A stretch of DNA of 32,894 nucleotides from Bacillus pseudomycoides DSM 12442 (GTDB lineage Bacteria; Bacillota; Bacilli; Bacillales; Bacillaceae_G). Shown here piece after piece: positions 1 to 7,627 of the stretch (the first letter of the stretch is position 1; every line of letters begins with the position of its first letter). Made by a program: the position numbers and the translations under genes. Under the pieces are notes generated by a model. That model was not told the DNA's origin, ran no database searches, and saw nothing but the letters and a program-made list of their open reading frames with translations. The stretch lies in contig NZ_CM000745.1 in the NCBI RefSeq assembly GCF_000161455.1, positions 2,344,559-2,377,452 on the forward strand. Reading direction: 5' to 3'.

Positions 1-176
1 TTAGAAAAGCGTAAGCGGCTCGCTCAGAATCGCAGGACGTTGGAGCCCCCGACAGAGAGGCGCTTTTTGCCTCGTCCGAGAGGGCGAAACGACCGGAGAT
101 TCTAGCCGCTAGAGCTGGACAATGCTTTCGCTGAATTTTGAGGTGGGGGTCTTACTGCCCGTTAATGCGGGATAAA
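1..176 (-). repeat. bcr1-like dispersed repeat of the Bacillus cereus group
   Basis: GC-rich, non-coding and full of short inverted repeats, unlike the AT-rich surroundings. Its right end has the hairpin CCCGTTAATGCGGG followed by ATAAA; on the minus strand that reads as an element beginning TTTAT, the target motif remembered for bcr1. A 26-base match to this end occurs again at 6850-6875. The element may continue left of the window. The name bcr1 rests on memory of the family; that this is a dispersed structured repeat is seen directly. Confidence 0.65.
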
Positions 177-193
177 CTTCTATCCACATAATG

Positions 194-243
194 AAAAAAC
201 GCTATTCTTTTTGTAGAAATATACAGAAAGAATGGCGTTTTTG
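194..243 (-). terminator. Intrinsic terminator downstream of the recQ/cyclotransferase group
   Basis: A 16-bp stem (AAAAACGCTATTCTTT paired with AAAGAATGGCGTTTTT, one G-T pair) encloses a 16-nt loop. Read on the minus strand it ends in six T. It lies about 100 bp past the stop of the minus-strand gene at 339-716. Confidence 0.7.
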
Positions 244-338
244 ATATAAATTTATCGATTTCTGATGAACTAGAATTGGTTTCTAAAGAATTGCAACGAT
301 GCATGTATACGGGATAATTCCTTACTTCCCTTATCGAT

Positions 339-716
339 TCAATTTCGATAACTCGCCCAATCACCAGTAATTATTAGTCTCTGTAACATCCCGTCATTTT
401 GTGCAATATAGACATATGCCCCTATACTTCTATCCCCAAAATAGATGGTCTGTGTAATCCGATCATATAAATCTTTTTCTGGATTACCTGTATATTCTTC
501 AAGTTCATCTAACTTTTTTAAAATCTCATCACTTACTTCATATACTTCTCCATATACCTTATTATCACTCGAAAGAATCATTGCAGGATAACCTTCATTT
601 GTATCAAATAGTTTCCCATGAGTCCATGCTTCTTCAGCTATACATGTTGCCCCATGTAAATAATGGGCATTTGCTTGTTGTTTTCTTAAAGTGCCATAAA
701 CAAAAACATAGTGCAT
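339..716 (-). CDS. Gamma-glutamylcyclotransferase (AIG2/GGCT) family protein
   Basis: A 125-residue protein opening with FVYGTLR, the nucleotide-loop-like signature of the GGCT/AIG2 fold near residues 4-10. It continues with EGYPAM and the EVYEVSDEILKKLDELEEY stretch, where one Glu would be the general acid. The length fits small single-domain members. Known family members cyclise gamma-glutamyl amino acids or amines; which substrate this one uses cannot be read from sequence. The start has AAGGGGAC about 8 nt upstream. It lies 23 nt after recQ on the same strand and is probably co-transcribed with it. A terminator follows at 194-243. Confidence 0.75.
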   Translation of the reverse strand: MHYVFVYGTLRKQQANAHYLHGATCIAEEAWTHGKLFDTNEGYPAMILSSDNKVYGEVYEVSDEILKKLDELEEYTGNPEKDLYDRITQTIYFGDRSIGAYVYIAQNDGMLQRLIITGDWASYRN

Positions 717-739
717 TTCCCTGTCCCCTTAATACTTCT

Positions 740-2857
740 CTATTTTCTTATTTGTAAATAAGCACGAATCATAAAGTAACTCACTTCATCTGGAAGTTGT
801 TCTTTAATAGATTTTAATCCGCCTTCGGCATGTTGTACTGCTGATTCAATAAGAGATTCGTATTCTGCTGGAACGAAACTTGGCCAATCTACTTCCATAC
901 CTTCTTCATAACAACGAATTAAGTGGTTTTCGACAGTTTGGCGTGATAAGTCTCGTTCTTTGGCAATTGTAATTAACTCGGTTCCCTGTTTATACATTTC
1001 ATACGTTTCTAAGTGAGAATTTGCTGATGCTTTTCCAGATTTTTTTCGTTCCGTAACAACTTCTGTTTTCATCGTTTCAGCGTAATCTGGGTTTTGTTCC
1101 ATAAAATGAATAACTGCTTGTAAGAAGTGAGAACCATACTTCGCAAGTTTATGCTCCCCAATCCCTTTTACTTGTAGTAACTCAGTTTCACTTTGTGGCA
1201 TTTTCGCACACATATCTTTTAACGTTTGATCAGAGAAAATAACAAACGGTGGTACGCCTTCTCCTTGTGCAATTTCTTTCCGCACTTCACGTAATATCTC
1301 AAACAGTGGATGGTCCCCTACAATCTGTCTTGTTTCTACTCTTTCTTTCCGTAACACATTTTCATTTCCGAGTAATACTTCTTTCCCTTTGGCTGTTACT
1401 TTTAAGGTTGGATACGTCCCGTGTTCCACCGCAATTAATTCTTCTGAAATTAAAAACTCAATAAACTCACTTACTTCTTTTACGCTACGGTTCGATAAAA
1501 GACCGTAAGTTGGTAATGTATGAAAATTAAATTCAATTACTTTTTTATTTTTTGATCCCGTTAATACTTGTGCAATCATTTGCTTTCCAAATCGCTGGTT
1601 TGTTCGAATCATACACGATAAGACCATTTGTGATTCTCTCGTAACGTCGACGCTCTCACGTTCATCCGTACAATTCCCGCAGCGTCCACAATCTTCTTTT
1701 GGCTCTTCTCCAAAGTACTCTAAAATAAATGATTGTAAACATTGTTCTGTATGGCAGTAATCTGTCATATGTTGCAGTTTTTCAAGTTCATTTGAGAAAC
1801 GTGATTCCCCAGTAGATTGATCAATTAAAAAACGCTGCACTTGTACATCCTGAGAAGAATATAACAAAATACATTCACTATCTAATCCATCACGACCAGC
1901 ACGTCCTGCTTCTTGATAATAACTTTCCATATTTTTCGGGAGTTGATAATGAATCACATAACGAATGTTTGATTTATCTATCCCCATACCAAATGCAGAT
2001 GTCGCTACCATAACACTCACTTCATCACGTAAAAATCGCTCTTGCTGTTCATTTCGATCATGATCATTCATTCCAGCATGATAACGTGCAACTGAAACGC
2101 CTGCTTTATATAAATCTTCATACAACTGATCAACAACTTTTCTTGTCGCTGCATAAATAATTCCAGATTCCTTTTTATTTTGACGAATATAATCCGCTAA
2201 ATATGCATTTCGGTCCTGTCCTTTGATTACTGAGAACGATAAATTTTCCCGTTCAAACGTTGTCATAATTGTATTCTTTTGATCAATTTCTAGCGTACGA
2301 CAAATATCTTCACGCACTTGTGGTGTTGCAGTCGCAGTTAACGCAAGTACAAGTGGTTTTTCTGGAAGATAGTCCAATATACGATGTATATGTAAATAAC
2401 TTGGACGAAAATCATGCCCCCACTGCGAAATACAATGGGCTTCGTCAATTGCGATCATCGGTATCTTCATATCAATTAATTGATCTACAAATTCCATTGA
2501 ATCAAGACGCTCCGGCGCCACATATAACAACTTATAATGACCTTGTTTCGCTAATTGGATTCGTTGATTTGCTTCTGTAATTGAAATAGAACTATTAATA
2601 TATGTAGCTGAAATCCCGTTTTGTACTAATGTATCTACTTGATCTTTCATAAGTGAGATCAAAGGTGAGATAACTAATGTCGTCCCCTCAAATACTAGTG
2701 CTGGAATTTGATAACAAATTGATTTGCCACCGCCTGTTGGCATAATACAAACTGTATCTTTTCCAGCCAATACATTTTTAATTGTTTCATCCTGCCCTCT
2801 ACGGAATGACGAGTAGCCAAAATAGGAAGCTAAAAGTTCTTGTGCTTTTGTAAACAA
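740..2857 (-). CDS. recQ: ATP-dependent DNA helicase RecQ
   Basis: A 705-residue 3'-5' DNA helicase. Seen in order: Walker A TGGGKS at 41-46; DEAH at 138-141; TATATP near 174-179; the motif VI region QEAGRAGRDG around 315-324; zinc cysteines C373, C390, C393 and C396 with the spacing of E. coli RecQ; a winged-helix RQC region at about 405-500; an HRDC domain at about 517-590; and an extra C-terminal helix-turn-helix tail at about 616-700 (HTH_40 type). This is longer than E. coli RecQ (about 610 residues) because of the tail. The start is TTG with AGGTG 8 nt upstream. It probably works in recombinational repair and fork processing. It sits between a LysR gene (49 nt upstream) and a cyclotransferase gene (23 nt downstream), all on the minus strand. 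Confidence 0.95.
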   Translation of the reverse strand: MFTKAQELLASYFGYSSFRRGQDETIKNVLAGKDTVCIMPTGGGKSICYQIPALVFEGTTLVISPLISLMKDQVDTLVQNGISATYINSSISITEANQRIQLAKQGHYKLLYVAPERLDSMEFVDQLIDMKIPMIAIDEAHCISQWGHDFRPSYLHIHRILDYLPEKPLVLALTATATPQVREDICRTLEIDQKNTIMTTFERENLSFSVIKGQDRNAYLADYIRQNKKESGIIYAATRKVVDQLYEDLYKAGVSVARYHAGMNDHDRNEQQERFLRDEVSVMVATSAFGMGIDKSNIRYVIHYQLPKNMESYYQEAGRAGRDGLDSECILLYSSQDVQVQRFLIDQSTGESRFSNELEKLQHMTDYCHTEQCLQSFILEYFGEEPKEDCGRCGNCTDERESVDVTRESQMVLSCMIRTNQRFGKQMIAQVLTGSKNKKVIEFNFHTLPTYGLLSNRSVKEVSEFIEFLISEELIAVEHGTYPTLKVTAKGKEVLLGNENVLRKERVETRQIVGDHPLFEILREVRKEIAQGEGVPPFVIFSDQTLKDMCAKMPQSETELLQVKGIGEHKLAKYGSHFLQAVIHFMEQNPDYAETMKTEVVTERKKSGKASANSHLETYEMYKQGTELITIAKERDLSRQTVENHLIRCYEEGMEVDWPSFVPAEYESLIESAVQHAEGGLKSIKEQLPDEVSYFMIRAYLQIRK

Positions 2858-2906
2858 AAAAGATTCACCTGCTTTTCTTAGTCTTTCATCTATTAATATT
2901 ATATCA

Positions 2907-3821
2907 TTAGTTAAAAGTTACTGTACTCTCTACTTCTCTCCATCCCTTCACATGCTTACGAATAATCATTAAAAACTCATGTAAAGCTGGAGAAAACCAT
3001 TTATTTTTATGATATACAAGTTGTGTTGCAAACTTTGCTTCATTTAAAATAACAGCTTGTAGTTTCTTGTCTTTCTGCTCTTGCCCAACCGTAATAATTG
3101 GTAATAAAGAAATTCCTAATCCGCACATGACACATTGCTTTATCGCCTCAATGCTCCAAAATTCAAATGTACTTTCATGCTGAATGCCTTGTCTTTGTAA
3201 ATAATGCTCAAAAAATGCTCGATAACTGCAACCACGTTCCGTATACAAAAACGTTTCCTCTTGAGAAAATTGGACATCTTGCGAATCTGTTTGTGTCACA
3301 GTGTAATCTTTTGGAAAAACAAATGCCATTTGCTCCATGACAAGTTGCTCAATATTTAAATCCTCTTCATGACGCTCAGTGTCTAAGAGGAAAGCAATAT
3401 CTATATTTCCACTCTTTAAATCATTTCTCAATTCCCGACACGTTGAAGCTTTTAATGTAATTTTTACTTTTGGATACTTCTTTTTATATTCATGAAGAAT
3501 AGAGGGCAAGCGGTAAATTGTTAATGATTCTGGGGCACCAATTACAATTTTTCCAGTAATCTCATTATCCACACTTGGGATTTGTTTTGCTTTCTCAGAC
3601 AAAGCAATCATTTCATTTGCATAAGGCAGTAGATGCTTTCCTACATCTGTTAACACCATTTTTTTCCCTAATCGATTGAATAAAGGCTGTCCCATTTCTT
3701 GTTCAATTGCTTGAATATGCCCTGTTACAGTAGATTGTGCATATCCTAAATAGTCGGCTGCCCGTGTATATCCTCCTAACTCAACAATTGTTTTAAATGT
3801 TTTTAAATGCCGAATCTCCAT
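2907..3821 (-). CDS. LysR-family transcriptional regulator
   Basis: A 304-residue LTTR. The N-terminal winged helix (about 1-60) carries TRAADYLGYAQSTVTGHIQA and the linker region AIEQEMGQPLFNRLGKKMVLT. The C-terminal periplasmic-binding-like effector domain spans about 87-295 (KIVIGAPESL, CGLGISLLPI). GGAG lies 8 nt before the ATG. It is divergent from the exporter-like permease at 3947-5209, and the 125-bp gap holds a perfect 7-7-7 palindrome (3872-3892) of the T-N11-A LysR type. The likely job is controlling that permease and itself; the inducer is probably an amino acid, by inference only. Confidence 0.9.
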   Translation of the reverse strand: MEIRHLKTFKTIVELGGYTRAADYLGYAQSTVTGHIQAIEQEMGQPLFNRLGKKMVLTDVGKHLLPYANEMIALSEKAKQIPSVDNEITGKIVIGAPESLTIYRLPSILHEYKKKYPKVKITLKASTCRELRNDLKSGNIDIAFLLDTERHEEDLNIEQLVMEQMAFVFPKDYTVTQTDSQDVQFSQEETFLYTERGCSYRAFFEHYLQRQGIQHESTFEFWSIEAIKQCVMCGLGISLLPIITVGQEQKDKKLQAVILNEAKFATQLVYHKNKWFSPALHEFLMIIRKHVKGWREVESTVTFN

Positions 3822-3871
3822 CTCAAGCTCTCCATTCTAACATCGCAATTTCCGATTAATAACTTCATATA

Positions 3872-3892
3872 TATCTATTTTACTGATAGATA
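3872..3892. promoter_or_regulatory. Perfect palindrome, candidate LysR operator
   Basis: TATCTAT and ATAGATA are perfect inverted copies separated by 7 nt, in the middle of the divergent gap between the LysR gene and the permease. It matches the T-N11-A layout of LysR boxes. Binding is inferred. Confidence 0.55.
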
Positions 3893-3946
3893 AACTCGAA
3901 TTACAATAGAAGAAACACAATTTTTCAAAAGGAGATGTATACATAT

Positions 3947-5209
3947 ATGAGAAAGAAAAAATTAGGACCAGTACTGCTCAGCGGTTTAATTATTGGTCCA
4001 ATTTTAGGGTCTGGGATTATTTTACTTCCTCCACTGATCTACAAAACAACTGGAGATTATGCCATTATCGCTTGGCTACTTATTATGGGAATTGGTTTTC
4101 TATTCGCTTCCTTATTTGGTAAGTTAAGTATTCTCTTTCCTAGTGAATCTGGGGTTGCACATGCGGTAGATCAAGCTTTTGGACCTTCTATGAAGCAATT
4201 AACTTCTATTTTCTTTATCATAGCAGGTTGTCTAGGACCTACAGCTGTTCTTATGACAGCCAGTCAATATATAGCGGCTTTATTTTCAAACTTTAAAGTT
4301 CCATTAGAGGGAATTGGTTTTCTTTTAATGTGCCTTTGTGTATTGATTTTATTATTAGATATATCATCTATTGGAAAAATATCATTTGTATTTTCAACAG
4401 CTGCAACCGTTCTTTTATTGAGCGGTGGAATTCGTTCTATCCCTCATTTTCGATCGGAACAGCTAGTTCAAACATCTTTTTCTTTTGGAGATTTTGGATA
4501 TAGTATTTTATTGCTCTTTTGGGCTTTAGTAGGTTGGGAGATTATTGGGAATTACAGTATGGATGTCAAAAATCGAAAAAAAACCATCCCACAAGCAATT
4601 ACGATAAGCACACTTACTGTAACGGTTGTTTGTCTTGTCGTGGCAGGCGCCACACAATGGATTGTAATTCCTAGTTCACATCAAGAAGACTTACGAATAA
4701 CAGCCATATTAGCTACTTTATTTGGAGAGTTTGCTGTTCCTCTTATCGCTTTTATTACTACTGTTCTTTGCATGAGTACATATTTATTAGTTGTTGGCGG
4801 GGTCTCGCGTCTTATCGCTTCCGAAGCAAAATATATAAAGAAATTATATACACTTTCCTATCGTACGAAATCGAATGTATCAATCTATTCTTTACTTTTC
4901 TTAATCGGCGTACATACCATTGTATTTATCTGTCTTTATAACGATTTCATTACAGTAGAACAAATTGTAGCCATTGCAAATGCTTTCTTTATCTGTAATG
5001 CCATTTGTGGAATCTTTGCAGCATATAAATTATTACCAGGTCTCTTTAACAAAATTCTTTCTTTAAGTTTGATTGTCTGTTTTCTTATCATTCTCTCTTT
5101 CTCTTCCATCTGGATTTTAATAAGTATTGGAATACTAGTTGGTTTCTATGGGTTACAGTACTTCAAAAACAGACCAAATACTTATGAAAAGGAAATTTCA
5201 ATACGATAA
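3947..5209 (+). CDS. APC-superfamily amino-acid permease, YjeH-like exporter
   Basis: A 420-residue polytopic membrane protein with about 12 hydrophobic segments. The N-terminal GPVLLSGLIIGPILGSGIILLPP is the consensus-amphipathic first helix of APC carriers. Length and opening resemble E. coli YjeH (about 418 residues), which exports methionine and branched-chain amino acids. An ATG at 3935 abuts the GGAG; the ATG at 3947 has AAAGGAGATG at good spacing and is preferred. Divergence from a LysR gene with a shared palindrome resembles other regulator-exporter pairs. The substrate is not proven; another APC amino-acid carrier is the alternative. Confidence 0.8.
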   Translation: MRKKKLGPVLLSGLIIGPILGSGIILLPPLIYKTTGDYAIIAWLLIMGIGFLFASLFGKLSILFPSESGVAHAVDQAFGPSMKQLTSIFFIIAGCLGPTAVLMTASQYIAALFSNFKVPLEGIGFLLMCLCVLILLLDISSIGKISFVFSTAATVLLLSGGIRSIPHFRSEQLVQTSFSFGDFGYSILLLFWALVGWEIIGNYSMDVKNRKKTIPQAITISTLTVTVVCLVVAGATQWIVIPSSHQEDLRITAILATLFGEFAVPLIAFITTVLCMSTYLLVVGGVSRLIASEAKYIKKLYTLSYRTKSNVSIYSLLFLIGVHTIVFICLYNDFITVEQIVAIANAFFICNAICGIFAAYKLLPGLFNKILSLSLIVCFLIILSFSSIWILISIGILVGFYGLQYFKNRPNTYEKEISIR

Positions 5210-5302
5210 TGAAAAGAAAAGATTCTCATTTAAACTATTTCTCACACAAATTACAGATTCATTCCCATAATATATCCACATCAAATTAAGGGAGGTTTAT
5301 TT

Positions 5303-5473
5303 ATAAAACGCAACAATAATCTAATTGTTTTTCGCTCTTCGAATAAACAACTCAAGGTTTCTAATCGTGATGCTTGGAAATATGAATCTCTTTATAAATA
5401 TAGACCTTTATTCTCGTATAGGAAGATTTTCACAGCTCTTTTCAATCTCTTTTTCAAGAATACAAAACGTTAA
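5303..5473 (+). CDS. Possible 56-residue protein with an ATA start
   Basis: GGGAGG sits 7 nt before an ATA codon that opens 56 sense codons ending in TAA. The reading is rich in basic and aromatic residues (ATA-Lys-Arg-Asn-Asn-Asn at the start; a hydrophobic KIFTALFNLFF segment and NTKR at the end), resembling a small peripheral membrane protein. No ATG, GTG or TTG is available in this frame. It is either a true rare-start gene, a gene silenced by an ATG-to-ATA change, or chance. I recognise no family. Confidence 0.3.
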   Translation: MKRNNNLIVFRSSNKQLKVSNRDAWKYESLYKYRPLFSYRKIFTALFNLFFKNTKR

Positions 5474-5571
5474 TATCTTTCATATAAAGTTTCTCAACAT
5501 ATAACCTATGGACTTCATTCATTACAATTGATAACGTTTAATTAATCTGTTGGATTAAAGCCCCTTCTTAC

Positions 5572-5600
5572 GACCTGCTTCTTACTTGCAGGTCTTTTTT
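5572..5600 (+). terminator. Rho-independent terminator, first of three tandem hairpins
   Basis: GACCTGC and GCAGGTC form a perfect 7-bp stem with a 9-nt loop, followed by a T run. No clear gene ends nearby apart from the weak ORF at 5303-5473, so it may end a small RNA. The gap 5474-6187 has no convincing gene. Confidence 0.6.
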
Positions 5601-5763
5601 ATTCCTTCATTACTCTATGAATTGAACACAAGCGTAAAAATTCGACATATATATGGCTACCGTAAATGTCTGCTTAAAATTTTTTCTCAATACACAAAAC
5701 CCTTTCCATTTGTTACGATAAAAGTACTCCAGATGGGTTATTGCTCATCAACATTATCTAGTT

Positions 5764-5795
5764 AAAGGGACCTGCTGCGGGAAGTAGGTCTCTTT
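5764..5795 (+). terminator. Terminator-like hairpin, second of three
   Basis: GACCTGC pairs with GTAGGTC, and the stem extends outward through AAAG/CTTT with one wobble. T-rich sequence follows. The stem core is the same GACCTGC as the first hairpin about 190 bp upstream, suggesting a duplicated unit. Confidence 0.5.
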
Positions 5796-5923
5796 GACTT
5801 TTTCTGAAAGGTTTCTTATAGCCCCCATACTAGACATTCATTTGGACACATTTACCAGGTTTCTTTCCAAGAAATTCATGCTAAGATTACTTTGTCGAGT
5901 TCGACATTCTCGACAATACCCTT

Positions 5924-5962
5924 ATGAATCCCTGCAACTTCCCTTGCAGGGATTCATTTCTT
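5924..5962 (+). terminator. Terminator-like hairpin, third of three
   Basis: A perfect 14-bp stem (ATGAATCCCTGCAA with TTGCAGGGATTCAT), a 6-nt loop, then a T-rich tract. No coding gene ends just before it. Confidence 0.55.
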
Positions 5963-6187
5963 TTATATTCACTTTTAATAACATCTACTTCAACTAAATT
6001 CCCTATAATTTACTCAAGAATATTTTCTTTAAAATTCTGCATAAATCCAACTCTATAATATTTTTTATCTTCTAGAAATCCCTTAATAATATTTACAGTA
6101 ATCTTTTACCATTTGCCTTACCACTTTACATTTAACATATATCGATATATTTTATTAATATCTTTTTTATTTGTAGGAGGAAACGTA

Positions 6188-6550
6188 TTGATTAATGCAC
6201 TAGGTCTCGCTTTTATTCTTTCTAATAAACCTGAAAAGAAGAAAAAAGTCTATCTTAATGATAGATTTGCACTAATAGACATTATTGAATCTAAAAATGT
6301 ATATGATTCTGAAGGTAACCCACTAGTAGAGCTAACATGTAAATATAGTATTTATTTGGATGAAAAATACTATTGTAAATCTCTCGAAGACTACACTGGA
6401 CAAGTATTTCCTTTCCTAAGTGCAAAAATTGGAAAAGGTCTTGTTAGAAATTCAAATTATTATTTTTCATATGTTGATGTATACGATAAAAAACCACCAG
6501 TTAAAGAGATAAGAAACCTTATGAAGCAAGTAATAAACTATAACGTTTAG
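6188..6550 (+). CDS. Hypothetical protein, N-terminal hydrophobic segment
   Basis: Unrecognised. Read from the TTG at 6188, which has AGGAGG 7 nt upstream, it is 120 residues. It starts with a short hydrophobic stretch (INALGLAFIL), then a basic KPEKKKK turn and a soluble domain rich in Tyr, Lys and Asp. The same frame is open upstream to a TTG at 6113; that would complete a 25-residue membrane helix (YILLISFLFVGGNV...) but lacks a ribosome binding site. The helix would fit better if the longer product is made, so the start is uncertain. A weak terminator follows. No function can be assigned. Confidence 0.5.
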   Translation: MINALGLAFILSNKPEKKKKVYLNDRFALIDIIESKNVYDSEGNPLVELTCKYSIYLDEKYYCKSLEDYTGQVFPFLSAKIGKGLVRNSNYYFSYVDVYDKKPPVKEIRNLMKQVINYNV

Positions 6551-6582
6551 TATGTTCTAAATGGAAATTCTCTTAAAAATAG

Positions 6583-6603
6583 AAGCACCCAATTTGGGTG
6601 CTT
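6583..6603. terminator. Hairpin terminator
   Basis: AAGCACCC and GGGTGCTT form a compact stem about 30 nt past the stop of the gene at 6188-6550. The T run on the plus strand is weak; the minus-strand side has TATTTTT, so it may act in both directions. Confidence 0.5.
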
Positions 6604-6665
6604 TCCACTTATATTCTTTTGTTTTGGTTGTTGTACTAAAGACTGACAATATCTACATAACATAA

Positions 6666-6776
6666 TTACCTCTCCCACTAACCCATTCCATGTTCAGCTG
6701 TATGCACTGGGAAATTAACATCTTTTACATCAACAAAAAATGGATCGCCCATTAACTCCTCATCTAGCTTTTTTCC
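6666..6776 (-). pseudogene. Remnant of a SUKH/SMI1-KNR4-like protein
   Basis: On the minus strand the frame reads KKLDEELMGDPFFVDV, then PVHTAEHGMG, a TAG stop, and WER. GDPxFxD followed by a PVxTAxHGxGxW motif recalls the middle of SUKH (Smi1/Knr4) immunity-type proteins; the TAG falls exactly inside HGxGxW. Stops bound both sides and there is no start or ribosome binding site. Assignment is by motif memory, so tentative. The rest of the gap 6551-6892 holds only a hairpin and a repeat end. Confidence 0.4.
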
Positions 6777-6823
6777 TTATAAGTCTATATTTCTAACAAT
6801 ACATAGCACCCTTATGTACAATA

Positions 6824-6875
6824 TAAAGTGAAACTTTAATCAGCGGGGGCTTACTGCCCGTTAATGCGGGATAAA
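6824..6875 (-). repeat. Composite repeat: partial bcr1 end next to a TAAAGT palindrome
   Basis: Bases 6850-6875 match 151-176 exactly, including the CCCGTTAATGCGGG hairpin and ATAAA end. Left of it, TAAAGTGAAACTTTA is a perfect 6-bp palindrome with GAA between the arms, leading into ATCAGCGGGGG. The remainder of the long bcr1-like unit is absent. Confidence 0.6.
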
Positions 6876-6892
6876 TCGAGTTCTTTTAACTT

Positions 6893-7345
6893 TTACTGAA
6901 TCTCGTTATGATTTTCAACCGCCCACTTCAACCTCTGCAGCATATATCCAATTCCTTTACAGCCTTCTAACGGATAGGAAATCATTTCTTCCGGATATAA
7001 CTTTGTCACTACTTTTTTATGCTTCTTGCCTGCAAGCAGGACAATTTCATTAAAGTCTAATAATTTCTTTTCAATCATTTGTCTTTTTAGTTGTTCCATA
7101 CTAATAATCTCATTACTTTTCGAATTAAAAGCAAGATCATAGTTTTTTTCTACTATATCAGTTGACAGTAAAAATCCATGTTTAGCTGATAAAATAACCC
7201 AGTGTGAAAAAAATTGCGAAGCATATGCTTGGCATGCTTTTCCGAATGGACTAATGTATACATCCTTTGCTTCTGTTGGTCCCTTATCAGGATACTGATC
7301 CCAGATTTTCTTTTTTCCACATGGAATGATGCATAGCCTTTTCAT
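6893..7345 (-). CDS. DUF6884-like protein
   Basis: A 150-residue soluble protein. Its features match what is remembered of DUF6884: an N-terminal IIPCGKKKIW (residues 6-15); YISPFGKACQAYA near 30-42; WVILSAKHGFL at about 49-59, the typical ILSAKxGLL strand; and a C-terminal segment ending in a helix near GYMLQRLKWAV. Biochemical function is not known to me. The start has AGGG and GGGAATA ahead of ATG. It stands alone between a decayed region and ppaC, each side having its own hairpin, so it is probably a single-gene unit. Confidence 0.6.
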   Translation of the reverse strand: MKRLCIIPCGKKKIWDQYPDKGPTEAKDVYISPFGKACQAYASQFFSHWVILSAKHGFLLSTDIVEKNYDLAFNSKSNEIISMEQLKRQMIEKKLLDFNEIVLLAGKKHKKVVTKLYPEEMISYPLEGCKGIGYMLQRLKWAVENHNEIQ

Positions 7346-7562
7346 TATTCCCTTTTTCCCTCTTTTCTCTTTCGATCCTATATATAATTTGTTTTATTTT
7401 TTCATTATTACTTTTAAGACATAGTAATTACTAATGAAATCATAGCATTTTTAATTCACAGATAAAAATATCAGGTTTTTCTTTTCTTCCTACCCAAGTT
7501 CCATTTTCCCTAAATGAAACATTAAAATAACAGACCTTAATATCCGAAATTTTATGCTTCCT

Positions 7563-7605
7563 AAAAACAAAAAAGGACAAGCAGACTATATATCTGTTTG
7601 TCCTT
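7563..7605 (-). terminator. Intrinsic terminator of ppaC
   Basis: Minus strand: AAGGACAAACAGA pairs with TCTGCTTGTCCTT (one mismatch) around a short AT loop, then TTTTTT. It lies 23 nt after the ppaC stop. Confidence 0.75.
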
Positions 7606-7627
7606 TCCTTTTCATCCAAAACTTCTC

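Noticed and set aside
152..364. 70-codon minus-strand frame
   Set aside because: It overlaps the bcr1 end, the terminator and the downstream end of the cyclotransferase gene, with no ribosome binding site.
5794..5997. 67-codon plus-strand frame
   Set aside because: It runs through the third terminator hairpin and has no ribosome binding site or recognisable composition.
7440..7575. Minus-strand frame reading IKVCYFNVSFRENGTWVGR and KPDIFICELKML, protein-like
   Set aside because: It has no start codon outside the ppaC terminator, no ribosome binding site and no family I recognise; possibly an old remnant, but not supported.
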